Assembly: GCA_964346145.1 (NCBI GenBank)
Contig: CAYFTL010000002.1
Coordinates: 1-64,000, forward strand
DNA: 64,000 bases
From: CAYFTL01 sp964346145
GTDB lineage: Bacteria > Bacillota > Clostridia > Christensenellales > Aristaeellaceae
Reading direction: 5' to 3'
Position numbers and translations under genes: made by a program. The notes under the pieces were generated by a model that saw only the letters and a list, made by a program, of their open reading frames with translations, ran no database searches and was not told the DNA's origin. Of the stretch, positions 42,668-51,320 are shown piece after piece; position 1 is the first letter of the stretch; each line of letters opens with the position of its first letter.

Positions 42668-43648
42668 TTAGACCCAGTCAAACCGGTCTCCTGCGTTGGC
42701 CTTGCGGGCAGCTCTAAAGGCTTCGATCTGTCGTTTGCTTACCGTGCGCAGCACGATTTGCCCGCCACTGCACAGCTCCAGGCCGATATTGCCTTTGCGA
42801 ATCTGCGGGTGGCGCAGCACCCGGGCTGCGGCCGGCTGTGCCTGTTCTCGAGATACCGCCACAAAGCTGTATTTCTCGTCCTCATAGGGGACGCTAGCGT
42901 TCTTCAGCTGCATATGGGTGCGGGAGCGTGGAATCCGGCAAGTGAAGTGGCACCAGTTGGGGTTTATGGCGGGACAGGGATAGTTTTCTTCGCAATTAGA
43001 GCCCGCCGGGCAAGGTGCCACCAGATGCCCACCCACGCCGAGCAGCTGTTGCCGTACTTGATTGATTACATTGAACCCGGCGGGCGTGCCCGGTTCTATG
43101 ATAATCAGCAGCTGCCGGGTAGCTTGCCACAACTTGGCAATCGCTTTTGTGCGGCTATCGACATCCATTTCATTGAGCATATAGGCCGCTGTAACCAGCT
43201 GCGCCTGCTCGCTCAAGGGATCGGTGAGCAGGTCAAAGCTCTGCCAATTTACGCGTGCAAAGGCCTGGGGAGCAAAGCCCATCAGCTGTTGACCCAGCTC
43301 GCTCATCGCCATTTCCCGCTCTAGGCAAAGGCCGTGCGGGAATTCCAGCAGCGATGCGATCGCCCAAGCCATGGCGCCTGTGCCCGCACCCACGTCCAAA
43401 AAGCTGCAGGGTGGCGTCTGGCCCAGGCAGTCCAAGGTGTGTTTTAACGCGGCCTTGGCCGCGCCGTAGGTGGCAGGCATGCGGGTGGCCGCATAGGAGA
43501 GCGCGCGCTGGGGGGTTTGCACAAACCGTTCTCGATAGGTGCGATTGGAGCGGTAGTCTAAGCTCAGTTCCTCGGCGTTTTGGACGATCTCCTGCAAACC
43601 AAATTGATCCAGCGACTGCTGTATGGCTTGGTACAAATCAACGTTCAT
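42668..43648 (-). CDS. Rsm22-like methyltransferase with Cys-rich cluster
   Basis: 326 residues. Residues 86-110 form a SAM-binding loop (SFLDVGAGTGAMAWAIASLL), and AAYMLNEMD follows. The C-terminal half has the Rsm22 cluster VAPCPAGSNCEENYPCP...NWCHFTCRIPRSR, with Cys residues that in mitochondrial Rsm22 homologues bind iron-sulfur. The closing KYSFVAVSRE is also typical. Rsm22 proteins are linked to the small ribosomal subunit, but the bacterial substrate is not settled. It starts at ATG 43648 and is monocistronic, in the opposite orientation to floT. Confidence 0.85.
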   Translation of the reverse strand: MNVDLYQAIQQSLDQFGLQEIVQNAEELSLDYRSNRTYRERFVQTPQRALSYAATRMPATYGAAKAALKHTLDCLGQTPPCSFLDVGAGTGAMAWAIASLLEFPHGLCLEREMAMSELGQQLMGFAPQAFARVNWQSFDLLTDPLSEQAQLVTAAYMLNEMDVDSRTKAIAKLWQATRQLLIIIEPGTPAGFNVINQVRQQLLGVGGHLVAPCPAGSNCEENYPCPAINPNWCHFTCRIPRSRTHMQLKNASVPYEDEKYSFVAVSREQAQPAAARVLRHPQIRKGNIGLELCSGGQIVLRTVSKRQIEAFRAARKANAGDRFDWV

Positions 43649-43726
43649 TCCTTATGCTGCCTCCATTTTGCGTGAAGTTTGTCCTTGGACTGCGTATATT
43701 AGTTTGGCGGTGTTGAGCGATACGCA

Positions 43727-43756
43727 AATATCGCCGGCAACGTTGCCGGCGATATT
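43727..43756 (-). terminator. Terminator-like palindrome after the ZIP transporter gene
   Basis: AATATCGCCGGCAAC / GTTGCCGGCGATATT, a 30-base perfect palindrome 19 bases beyond the ZIP stop codon. The T-tract is weak. Confidence 0.6.
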
Positions 43757-43774
43757 GTATGGATTTGGTTGTGT

Positions 43775-44569
43775 TTAGCCCAGCGCAACGTCCAGCACCA
43801 TCATCAGCACGAAACCGAACATCACGCTTAGCGTGCCCACGTGGGAGTGTTCGCCCAAATGCGCTTCAGGGATTAGCTCTTCCACCACTACGTACATCAT
43901 GGCCCCTGCGGCGAAGGATAGCAGCCAGGGCATCAGCGGCTGGATTTGGCCGGCGATGAGCACCGTCAAAATGCCGAAGATCGGTTCGACGATCCCGGAA
44001 AGCGCTCCGTATACAAACGATCGAAAGGATGAAAAGCCTTCGTTGCGTAGCGGCAACGATATGGCTGCGCCTTCAGGGAAATTTTGAATGCCCATGCCCA
44101 GCGCCAGGGTCAGCGCGCCGGCGTAAGCAGCTAAATCTCCGTTGTGCTGGGCGGCCAAGGCGAAGGACAGGCCTACTGCCATGCCTTCGGGAATGTTGTG
44201 CAGGGTGACTGCCGACATCAGCAAGGTGGTGCGCTGCATGGAAGAGGAAGGCCCTTCAGGCGTTTTGGCACCCAAGTGCAAGTGGGGCATGGCGTTGTCT
44301 AACAGCATCAAAAAGCCGATGCCCAGTATGAAGCCACCCGCTGCCGGAATCCATCCTACCATTCCAGCTTTCCCAGCGGAATCTATCGCCGGGATTAACA
44401 GCGACCATATGGACGCTGCGATCATGACCCCTGCGGCAAATCCTAAGAAGACCCGTTGTACGTTGGGTTTAATTTCCTTGCGAAAAAAGAAAACCAGTGC
44501 TGCGCCCAGCGCAGTCATGAGGAAGGTAAATCCGGTTCCCAAAGCAGCCCACATTACTGCGGTACTCAT
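43775..44569 (-). CDS. ZIP-family metal transporter (GufA/ZupT type)
   Basis: 264 residues with about eight membrane helices. It imports divalent metals, most likely zinc and also iron or manganese. Metal-site motifs are VTLHNIPEGMAVGL in helix 4 and GIQNFPEGAAISL in helix 5, plus VVEELIPEAH near the end. The cytoplasmic loop between helices 3 and 4 has HLHLG. It starts at ATG 44569 behind AAAGGAATG. It lies 85 bases after the isomerase gene on the same strand. Confidence 0.92.
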   Translation of the reverse strand: MSTAVMWAALGTGFTFLMTALGAALVFFFRKEIKPNVQRVFLGFAAGVMIAASIWSLLIPAIDSAGKAGMVGWIPAAGGFILGIGFLMLLDNAMPHLHLGAKTPEGPSSSMQRTTLLMSAVTLHNIPEGMAVGLSFALAAQHNGDLAAYAGALTLALGMGIQNFPEGAAISLPLRNEGFSSFRSFVYGALSGIVEPIFGILTVLIAGQIQPLMPWLLSFAAGAMMYVVVEELIPEAHLGEHSHVGTLSVMFGFVLMMVLDVALG

Positions 44570-44612
44570 CCACCATCATTCCTTTGCATATCAATTGAAA
44601 ATAAGAAAAATA

Positions 44613-44640
44613 CCGTCTACCCGGAAAATTGCCGGGCGGA
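44613..44640 (-). terminator. Weak terminator after the TIM-barrel isomerase gene
   Basis: On the minus strand a CCCGG / CCGGG hairpin with a short loop is followed by GTATTTTTC. The stem is short. Confidence 0.4.
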
Positions 44641-44654
44641 AGCAAAAGTCTAAA

Positions 44655-45497
44655 TTAGATGCGCGCGCGCAAGAATTCTACTGCGGTCTTCACATCTGCG
44701 GCCGGATCGTCGCCCACTTCGCGCTCGATGGTCAAAAAGCCCTTGTAACCGATGTCGTTGAGTGCCTTCAAATAGTTTTCAAAATCCACATCGCCTTCGC
44801 CCAGGGGCAATTCAATGAAGCTGGATGAGGTAACGAGGGGATCGCCGGGCTTGAGGCCATAAATCACCTCGGGGTCGGCATCAAACAGCTTGCGGCCATC
44901 CTTGGCGTGGGTATGAACGATGTAATCCTTCAAGGTGTACACGGCCTGAACCGGGTCATCTCCGGTAACCATGATCAGGTTGGCAGGATCCATGTTGACC
45001 GCGACGCCGCGGGAATCCAGCGAATCTAAAAAGCTTTTTAGGGTAAGTGCGGTTTCGGGGCCGGTTTCCACGGCAAAGTGGGCCTTTACGCTGTCGGCGT
45101 ATTCGGCCAGTTCGCGGCAGGCATCCTGCATAATCTTATAACGGGGGTGGGCAGGGTCGGAGGGCACGACGCCGATGTGGGTGGTTACCACGTCGCACTC
45201 CATTTCCAGCGCCATATCCAGTATGCGCTTGGACGCTTCCACCAGTTCAGGATTGGCGTCGGCTTTGCCGAAACCGTGGCCCAGATCGCCGCACAACGCC
45301 GAGAGAACCATGCCCCGATCCTTTGCTTTTTTTAAGAATTCGGCGCGTTCGGCTTTATTCATCGGTTGATTGAAAATTTTATCGGGTGCGGCGTAAACCT
45401 GCAATCCCTGTACACCGAGGCTTTGAGCCAATTGTAGCGACTCATCCAGTCCCTTGTGAAACGATTCCAGAATGGCACCAATCGAAAACGGATACAT
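44655..45497 (-). CDS. Sugar phosphate isomerase/epimerase (xylose-isomerase-like TIM barrel)
   Basis: 280 residues of the AP endonuclease 2 / IolE-like fold. Conserved barrel segments are VLSALCGDLGHGFG, VVTTHIGVVPSDP, FAVETGPETALTLKSFLD (metal Glu), VNMDPANLIM and VHTHAKDG with metal His residues; ELPLGEGDVDFENYLKAL and LTIERE close the site. The family uses Mn2+ or Co2+ to isomerise or epimerise sugars or inositols. The substrate cannot be named. It starts at ATG 45497 behind AGGAGG. No sugar transporter is coupled to it. Confidence 0.85.
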   Translation of the reverse strand: MYPFSIGAILESFHKGLDESLQLAQSLGVQGLQVYAAPDKIFNQPMNKAERAEFLKKAKDRGMVLSALCGDLGHGFGKADANPELVEASKRILDMALEMECDVVTTHIGVVPSDPAHPRYKIMQDACRELAEYADSVKAHFAVETGPETALTLKSFLDSLDSRGVAVNMDPANLIMVTGDDPVQAVYTLKDYIVHTHAKDGRKLFDADPEVIYGLKPGDPLVTSSSFIELPLGEGDVDFENYLKALNDIGYKGFLTIEREVGDDPAADVKTAVEFLRARI

Positions 45498-45684
45498 TTG
45501 TAAGTACCTCCTTCAAAGTTCTATTGTAGTGGATACACTTTCATTTTCTGGATAAAACCGGAGTTTTAGGAAAACACCAAGTTTTCATTGAATATATTTT
45601 ACCCTGTTTTCTACCCATAGACAAGAGGGAGTGACCTATGAGCGCGGGATTGACACGAACAACATGTTTTCAGCGACTGAAGCC
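45498..45684. other. Intergenic spacer between divergent genes
   Basis: About 190 bases upstream of the isomerase (minus) and the MATE transcript (plus). Apart from the isomerase ribosome site I see nothing that can be assigned. Confidence 0.4.
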
Positions 45685-45713
45685 TTGATTGTTTTTTAAA
45701 AGGGTGCTATAAT
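45685..45713 (+). promoter_or_regulatory. Promoter of the MATE leader transcript
   Basis: TTGATT, 17 bases, TATAAT. Transcription would begin near 45720, leaving a leader of about 130 bases before the MATE start codon. Confidence 0.75.
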
Positions 45714-45719
45714 CCTTTA

Positions 45720-45791
45720 TATATATGGACTCCCGCCGGGGATTTGGATTTGTGAGTAGGCCTGTGTTCACAACACAGGTCTTATTTTTTT
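45720..45791 (+). ncRNA. Short leader RNA ending in an intrinsic terminator, upstream of the MATE gene
   Basis: From the predicted start, about 70 bases lead to a terminator (GGCCTGTGTT / AACACAGGTCT, 3-base loop, then TTATTTTTTT) that lies before the coding sequence. A smaller hairpin, TCCCGCCGGGGA, precedes it. Either this is a riboswitch/attenuator or a small RNA. I recognise no known aptamer: not guanidine, fluoride or preQ1. Confidence 0.55.
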
Positions 45792-45852
45792 GGCGATTTG
45801 ATACAGTAGATGATCAACCAACAAAATGGATGAAGGAAGGGAAGGAAAAAAT

Positions 45853-46675
45853 ATGACTCGGAACAAAGCTGCAATTAGAAAAGAAGTGCTTCGCTACGCT
45901 GGCCCTGGTATCCTGGGACTGGTAGCCAACTCTGTCTATATTGTGGTAGATGGTATTTTTGTGGCCAACATGTTGGGAGAAAATGCATTGGCAGCGGTGA
46001 CCACGGTCGTGCCGGTGGTGGAGGTTTTGATTGCCCTCAGCCTTATGATTTCCATGGGGTGTGGCATTTATATCTCTATGTTCAAGGGCATCGGGGATTT
46101 AGAAAAATCCCGGGAATATTATAACCATGGATTGGTGTTTACGGTCGGGGTATCGCTTTTGATTTTGGTGGTGTCGCTAATATTTCATAGGCCCATCGTT
46201 GCTGCGCTGGGAGCGACCGAGCTTATTATGGAAGAGGCGGTCTCCTATTTTACCTGGTTTATTGCGTTTGTTCCATTCTTCATGTTGAACTATGCGCTGG
46301 GCACTTGGATTCGAAATGACGGCAAGCCCAACTTGGCCATGGTGGGGCAAGTGATAGGCGCAGTGCTGAATATTGTGTTGGACTATGTATTCATGGGTCC
46401 GCTAAAAATGGGCATTGCCGGCGCTGCAATCGCAACGGGGCTGGGGCCTGTGGTGGGCATCATCATTGTCTTGCCCCATTTTTGGGGCAAAAAAGGCGAT
46501 TTGTACATTCAAAAATTCAAATTTAGATGGAAACGGATACGGGAAATTTTGGTGGGCGGCTTGCCTTCCTTCTCCATTGAATTTGCGCTGGGCGCGATGA
46601 CTTTCTTGTGCAACCTGTTTATTTCCAAACGTCTTGGCGAACACGGCTTGGCCGCATTTGGGGTGGTTGGGTATG
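45853..46675 (+). CDS. MATE-family multidrug efflux transporter, cut by assembly gap
   Basis: About 274 residues are visible from ATG 45853 (AGGAAGGGAAGG upstream). The helices of the first bundle and part of the second are present: GPGILGLVANSVYIVVDGIFVANMLG, MISMGCGIYISMFKGIGD, TWIRNDGKPNLAMVGQVIGAVLNIVLDYVFMG and GLPSFSIEFALGAM. This matches the MepA/DinF-type branch, which exports cationic drugs in exchange for Na+ or H+. About 170 further residues are expected and fall in the run of N. A terminator at 46796 suggests that the gene ends just after the gap. Confidence 0.88.
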
Positions 46676-46775
46676 NNNNNNNNNNNNNNNNNNNNNNNNN
46701 NNNNNNNNNNNNNNNNNNNNNNNNNNNNNNNNNNNNNNNNNNNNNNNNNNNNNNNNNNNNNNNNNNNNNNNNNNN
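46676..46775. other. Assembly gap (100 N)
   Basis: A run of exactly 100 N, the conventional placeholder for a gap of unknown length. By the size of MATE proteins the missing sequence should be about 500 bases if the locus is intact. Confidence 0.97.
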
Positions 46776-46795
46776 ATGCCGGATTGAATTTTTAA

Positions 46796-46828
46796 ACACC
46801 CGATCTGATAAAAGGTCGGGTGTTTTGG
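46796..46828 (+). terminator. Terminator just after the gap
   Basis: ACACCCGA / TCGGGTGT with a 12-base loop, then TTTTGGG. It probably ends the MATE transcript. Confidence 0.7.
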
Positions 46829-47019
46829 GTATCCGATGTTTGCTGCGTCGTTTTTAATGCGGCGCAACAAGTGCGAGAGGCGGCCACCCACGTTATCGGA
46901 TTCAACGGCGAAGAAGGGCTAGCCTCTGGATCGAGGAACACATAGGCTTATTCTCATAAAAAACAGCACAATTTTGCACAAAGAGTGCTGAGTTTTGCAA
47001 ACTTATGGCTATCGGCGAA
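46829..47019. other. Spacer with no supported gene
   Basis: About 190 bases. A short frame on the plus strand reads NAAQQVREAATHVIGFNGEEG and then stops; it looks protein-like but has no ribosome site and could be a remnant of a lost gene. Confidence 0.3.
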
Positions 47020-47063
47020 CAAAAACAAAAGTGTCTGAACAGGGATTGTTTCAGACACTTTTG
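47020..47063 (-). terminator. Terminator of hydE
   Basis: On the minus strand AAAAGTGTCTGAA / TTCAGACACTTTT with a 10-base loop, then TGTTTTTGTT. Confidence 0.85.
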
Positions 47064-47067
47064 TGCA

Positions 47068-48129
47068 TTATGCGCTTTGCATGTCGGGGTGGTCGCCGCG
47101 CTCAAGGGCTAGCGCATAACCGATGGACTGCATTTTAAGCGCCAGTTTGTTTAGCTGTTCAGCTGACTCAGCACCGGTGGCCAATTTGTTGTCGTATAGC
47201 GCATATTTTTCGCGAACATCCGGCGGGGATAAGTTGGGCATAACCACATTGGCGCCGGCCAACACGCCCCGTTCGCGCCCGTCGTTCGCAATGGTGCCTA
47301 GTGCGGTGGTCGCGGGCAAAAGCACCCGGGGCAACAGCAGGCGGACCAGCGCCAACAGGAACAAGGTTTTGGGCACGCTGCCCGCAGGCTGGTTGGCAAA
47401 AATGGTGTCGTGGTGGGGTACGAAAGGGCCAATGCCCACCATATGAGGTTGAAACTCGCGCAGAAACAGAAGATCTTGCACCAAGTGCCGGTCGGTTTGG
47501 CCGGGTGGGCCTACCATGAATCCGCAGCCCACCTGGTAACCGATTTCCTTTAGATCCTGTAGGGCGCGCATGCGCGTTTTAAGACGCATAGACTCGGGGT
47601 GCAGCTCGGAATATAGCTTGGGATCGGCGGCTTCGTGGCGGAGCAGGTAGCGGTCGGCGCCCGCATCGAACAGCGCCCGATAGGATTCCCGGCTTCGCTC
47701 CCCTAGGGATAGGGTGACGGCGCAGTCGGGATAACGTAGCTTAATTTGTTTGATGAGGGGAATTAGCCGCTCATCCGATAGCTGCCTGTCCTCCCCGCCT
47801 TGCAGCACGAAGGTTCTAAAGCCCAGCGCATGGCCCGACGCGCAGGAGGCCAAAATCTGTTCGTCCGACAGGCGGTAGCGCTGCGCATTGCGGTTGCTGC
47901 GCCGTATGCCGCAATAGAAACAGTCGTTTTTGCAAAAGCTGCTGACTTCGATGAGGCCTCGGGTATACACTTTGTTGCCAAAGCTTTTGAGGCTTACGCT
48001 GCGGGCCCTTTCAAACAGCGCCCGGCTAAAGGCGGTGTCCTGATAGGCAGGCAAAATTTCCATGTATTCGTCTGGGGATAATATTTCCCGATTTTCGAGC
48101 TTATCCAGCCAATATTGATTATTTTTCAC
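47068..48129 (-). CDS. hydE: [FeFe]-hydrogenase H-cluster maturase HydE (radical SAM)
   Basis: 353 residues. HydE is a radical SAM enzyme that, with HydG and HydF, builds the 2Fe subcluster of [FeFe]-hydrogenase. The radical SAM Cys triad is CKNDCFYCGIR (Cys 66, 70, 73). VLQGGEDRQLSDERLIPLI, CGFMVGPPGQT and GIGPFVPHHDTIFA are typical of HydE and distinguish it from BioB-like relatives. The first 11 bases overlap the TM1266-type gene. hydF, hydG and the hydrogenase itself are not in this window. Confidence 0.94.
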   Translation of the reverse strand: MKNNQYWLDKLENREILSPDEYMEILPAYQDTAFSRALFERARSVSLKSFGNKVYTRGLIEVSSFCKNDCFYCGIRRSNRNAQRYRLSDEQILASCASGHALGFRTFVLQGGEDRQLSDERLIPLIKQIKLRYPDCAVTLSLGERSRESYRALFDAGADRYLLRHEAADPKLYSELHPESMRLKTRMRALQDLKEIGYQVGCGFMVGPPGQTDRHLVQDLLFLREFQPHMVGIGPFVPHHDTIFANQPAGSVPKTLFLLALVRLLLPRVLLPATTALGTIANDGRERGVLAGANVVMPNLSPPDVREKYALYDNKLATGAESAEQLNKLALKMQSIGYALALERGDHPDMQSA

Positions 48130-48394
48130 CGTTTTCTCCTTTGGGGGGGCGCGCCATTTGGGTTTTTACGCTGATGCCCGGTACTCTACCCAAACGGCCG
48201 CCCAGGGAATTGATTACATCCGACGGGGCGTCCAGCACCACCGAAAGCACGCTGATGCCCCGCGACTGCATGGGTACCCCCATTCGCCCGACGACGTAGG
48301 CCGCGTATTCATGTAAGATGGCGTTCATGGCGGTGGAAGCGTCCAGATCGTCCACGATGATGCCCACGAGCGCTATGCGTTTTTCTGATTGCAT
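48119..48394 (-). CDS. TM1266-type iron-only hydrogenase system regulator (ACT-like)
   Basis: 91 residues. It belongs to the TM1266 family, small ferredoxin-like-fold proteins found beside [FeFe]-hydrogenase maturation genes. The sequence has RIALVGIIVDDLDASTAMNAILHEYAAYVVGRMGVP and ISVLSVVLDAPSDVINSLGGRLGRVPGISVKTQ, both standard for the family. A regulatory role is assumed, not shown. It starts at ATG 48394 behind ACGGAGG and is translationally coupled to hydE. A structured leader RNA lies upstream. Confidence 0.9.
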   Translation of the reverse strand: MQSEKRIALVGIIVDDLDASTAMNAILHEYAAYVVGRMGVPMQSRGISVLSVVLDAPSDVINSLGGRLGRVPGISVKTQMARPPKGENGEK

Positions 48395-48575
48395 TGTATA
48401 TATGCCTCCGTTTCATAGTTTGTTGATTTTGTAAAGAAAAAGACACCTTCTTCAAAGAAAGTGCCTTTGTTCTGGTTTCTTAGCAAGGCTTTGAAGACAG
48501 AAGAATCAATATCATCACGCTTGGCCGGCTGCACCGACAGAAAATCTACCGGATTAGGTGGCTTTCATTTATTTT
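48395..48575 (-). ncRNA. Leader RNA with probable terminator/antiterminator upstream of TM1266-hydE
   Basis: The predicted transcript is about 180 bases. A terminator stem (5' arm AAGGCACTTTCTT at 48455-48467, 3' arm AAGAAGGTGTCTT at 48440-48452, with TTTTTCTTT behind) lies in front of the ribosome site. Upstream, GCCTT (48485-48489) can pair with AAGGC of the 5' terminator arm, giving a mutually exclusive antiterminator. A five-codon frame ATG AAA GCC ACC TAA sits near the 5' end. I recognise no known riboswitch class. Confidence 0.6.
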
Positions 48576-48581
48576 TTTATT

Positions 48582-48590
48582 ATTATACCA
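48582..48590 (-). promoter_or_regulatory. Extended -10 promoter of TM1266-hydE
   Basis: On the minus strand TGGTATAAT: a perfect -10 box with extended TGn. The spacer holds a CACACCGTTTGTG inverted repeat that may be an operator. Confidence 0.6.
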
Positions 48591-48649
48591 CAAACGGTGT
48601 GTCGACAAAACCATGGTGTTGAGAATTTTGGCATGCTTCTTGGAATTAC

Positions 48650-48684
48650 AAAAAATCCGGTGCGTATTACACACCGGATTTTTG
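48650..48684 (-). terminator. Terminator of korDABC
   Basis: On the minus strand AAAAATCCGGTG / CACCGGATTTTTT with a loop of about 8 bases, 24 bases after the korC stop. Confidence 0.85.
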
Positions 48685-48705
48685 TTTTGTTGTTGCTGAT
48701 TTGCT

Positions 48706-49242
48706 CTATTTCACGCAAGCGGCACCTTTTTCCATGGCGCTACGATTGAGGGGAATGAGCTTTTCCTTGGCGGGGCCCAGCTTTAAGCGCAGCGCTTCCA
48801 CCAGGGTATCCAACGGGAACAGCTTGGTCAGTTCGATGTAAGCGCCCAGCATGACCATGTTGGCCACCCGGTCGTTGCCAAGCTCCGCCGCAATGTCGTT
48901 GCAGGGAACCGCGATGGCGCGGATGTCCTCACGGGAGGGTTTGATGTTAATCAGCGATGAGTTGTAGAGCAACCCGCCGCCGGGGATTACGTTCTTTTCA
49001 AAACTTACCATGGAGGGCAGGTTCATGGCCAACACCGCCGTGGCATCCTCCACCTTGGGGGAGCCCACCGGCCGGTCGGAAATGACCACCGAACAGTTGG
49101 CCGAGCCACCGCGCATTTCCGGGCCGTAGGAGGGCATCCAGGACACCTGGTGGCCCTCCATCATGCCCGATTGGGCCAACAGCTGCCCCATGAGCAGTAC
49201 GCCTTGGCCGCCAAAACCGGCTACAATAATTTGTTGCTCCAT
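48706..49242 (-). CDS. korC: 2-oxoacid:ferredoxin oxidoreductase gamma subunit
   Basis: 178 residues. The gamma subunit helps bind CoA and holds the complex together. IIVAGFGGQGVLLMGQLLAQSG (residues 4-25), MPSYGPEMRGGSANCSVVIS and NMVMLGAYIELT are the standard blocks. It starts at ATG 49242, 2 bases after korB. It is the last gene of korDABC, followed by a terminator. Confidence 0.93.
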   Translation of the reverse strand: MEQQIIVAGFGGQGVLLMGQLLAQSGMMEGHQVSWMPSYGPEMRGGSANCSVVISDRPVGSPKVEDATAVLAMNLPSMVSFEKNVIPGGGLLYNSSLINIKPSREDIRAIAVPCNDIAAELGNDRVANMVMLGAYIELTKLFPLDTLVEALRLKLGPAKEKLIPLNRSAMEKGAACVK

Positions 49243-49244
49243 GT

Positions 49245-49982
<738 letters not shown>

Positions 49983-49984
49983 GC

Positions 49985-51046
49985 TTACAGTGCCTCCTTT
50001 ATACTCATGATTTGATCATATATTTCGCGCACACCGGGAATGATGCCGCCGGTGCGTCCGTAAAAGGACACGGGGCAAGCGCCATTTGCGCCCAGTTTTA
50101 CGTCTTGAACCATTTGGCCCATGGACATTTCTACGGTCAGGATATGCTTAACGCGCTGGGCGGCTTCGTGCACCGTATCGTAGGGGAAGGGCCACACGGT
50201 GATCGGGCGGATGAGCCCGGCTTTTACACCTTCTTCCCTGGCCAGGCGCACAGCGGTCAGCGCGATGCGGGCCGTGCTGCCATAGGCAACCAGCGCGATT
50301 TCGGCATCGTCCATCATTTCGGTTTCGACCATCAGCTCTTCCTGCTCCATTTTTTTGAACTTTTCGGCCAAATGGATGTTGAGCTTTTCCAAATCCTGGG
50401 ATTGGATGTACAACGAGTTGATGATGCCCCGGTCTCCGTTTTCGCGTTTGCCGCCAAAGGTGGCCCAATTTTTTTTGGGCAGCTGGGGCATGGTGTAGTC
50501 GGGCATGGTAACCGGTTCCATCATTTGACCGATGACGCCGTCGCCCAGGATCATTACCGGGTTGCGGTATTTATCGGCCACATCGAAGGCGCGCTGGGTC
50601 AGTTCCACCGACTCCTGCACCGAAGCGGGCGCGTAGACCACCATGGAGTAATCGCCGTGGCCGCCGCCCCGGGTGGCTTGAAAGTAGTCGGATTGGGCGG
50701 GCTGGATGGAGCCCAGGCCGGGGCCGCCGCGCACGATGTTTACGATGACGCAGGGCAGTTCGGCGCCCACGATATAGGAAATGCCCTCTTGCTTCAGGCT
50801 GATGCCCGGGCTCGAAGAGCTGGTCATGACGCGGGCACCGGCGCCAGCGGCGCCATACACCATATTGATGGCTGAAACTTCGCTTTCAGCCTGCAAAAAC
50901 GTGCCGCCCACCTCGGGCATGCGCGCGGACAGATACTCGGGGATCTCGCTTTGCGGGGTTATCGGGTATCCGAAAAAGTAACGGCAACCGGCTTGCACTG
51001 CGGCTTCCGCAATGGCTTCGTTGCCTTTCATCATTTGCCTTTGCAT
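49985..51046 (-). CDS. korA: 2-oxoacid:ferredoxin oxidoreductase alpha subunit
   Basis: 353 residues. With the beta subunit it forms the oxidative decarboxylation site; the product is an acyl-CoA and reduced ferredoxin. MKGNEAIAEAAVQAGCRYFFGYPITPQSEIPEYLS is the N-terminal block, and SSSPGISLKQEGISYIVGAELPCVIVNIVRGGPGLGS the pyrimidine-domain block. The C-terminal EMSMGQMVQDVKL is typical of KorA/VorA. Whether the substrate is 2-oxoglutarate or a branched 2-oxoacid cannot be decided. It starts at ATG 51046 (AAGGAGGA 12 bases upstream) or at an ATG 12-15 bases inside. Operon: korD-korA-korB-korC. Confidence 0.93.
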   Translation of the reverse strand: MQRQMMKGNEAIAEAAVQAGCRYFFGYPITPQSEIPEYLSARMPEVGGTFLQAESEVSAINMVYGAAGAGARVMTSSSSPGISLKQEGISYIVGAELPCVIVNIVRGGPGLGSIQPAQSDYFQATRGGGHGDYSMVVYAPASVQESVELTQRAFDVADKYRNPVMILGDGVIGQMMEPVTMPDYTMPQLPKKNWATFGGKRENGDRGIINSLYIQSQDLEKLNIHLAEKFKKMEQEELMVETEMMDDAEIALVAYGSTARIALTAVRLAREEGVKAGLIRPITVWPFPYDTVHEAAQRVKHILTVEMSMGQMVQDVKLGANGACPVSFYGRTGGIIPGVREIYDQIMSIKEAL

Positions 51047-51064
51047 ATTGTTTCACCGTCCTCC

Positions 51065-51268
51065 TTATTTTTCAACCTGAATGACGCAATCCGGACACAT
51101 GCGGGCGCAAAACGCGCAGCCGATGCAATCTTCGAGCTTAACACACTCGGCCGGATGGTACCCCTTCGCGTTGATTTGGTCGGAAAACGCCAAAATATGC
51201 TTGGGGCAAACCGATATGCACAGGCCGCAGCCCTTGCATTTATCCGTCGAAAAAGTAACCTTTGCCAC
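51065..51268 (-). CDS. korD: 2[4Fe-4S] ferredoxin subunit of the 2-oxoacid oxidoreductase
   Basis: 67 residues from GTG 51268, chosen because AAAGGAG lies 8 bases upstream; the open frame extends to 51313. Two cluster motifs, CKGCGLCISVCP (Cys 11, 14, 17, 21) and CIGCAFCARMCP (Cys 48, 51, 54, 58), carry electrons from the TPP site to ferredoxin. It is the first gene of korDABC, 18 bases before korA. A weak TATAGT on the minus strand near 51315 could be its promoter. Confidence 0.93.
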   Translation of the reverse strand: MAKVTFSTDKCKGCGLCISVCPKHILAFSDQINAKGYHPAECVKLEDCIGCAFCARMCPDCVIQVEK

Positions 51269-51320
51269 AAACACCACTCCTTTCCCCTTTAAAGGCTGTA
51301 AATTATTTCTCACAATCGTA

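Noticed and set aside
46776..46856. C-terminal part of the MATE protein after the gap, read as CRIEFLNTRSDKRSG...
   Set aside because: This frame runs straight through the terminator hairpin, and the gap length is arbitrary, so the frame cannot be trusted.
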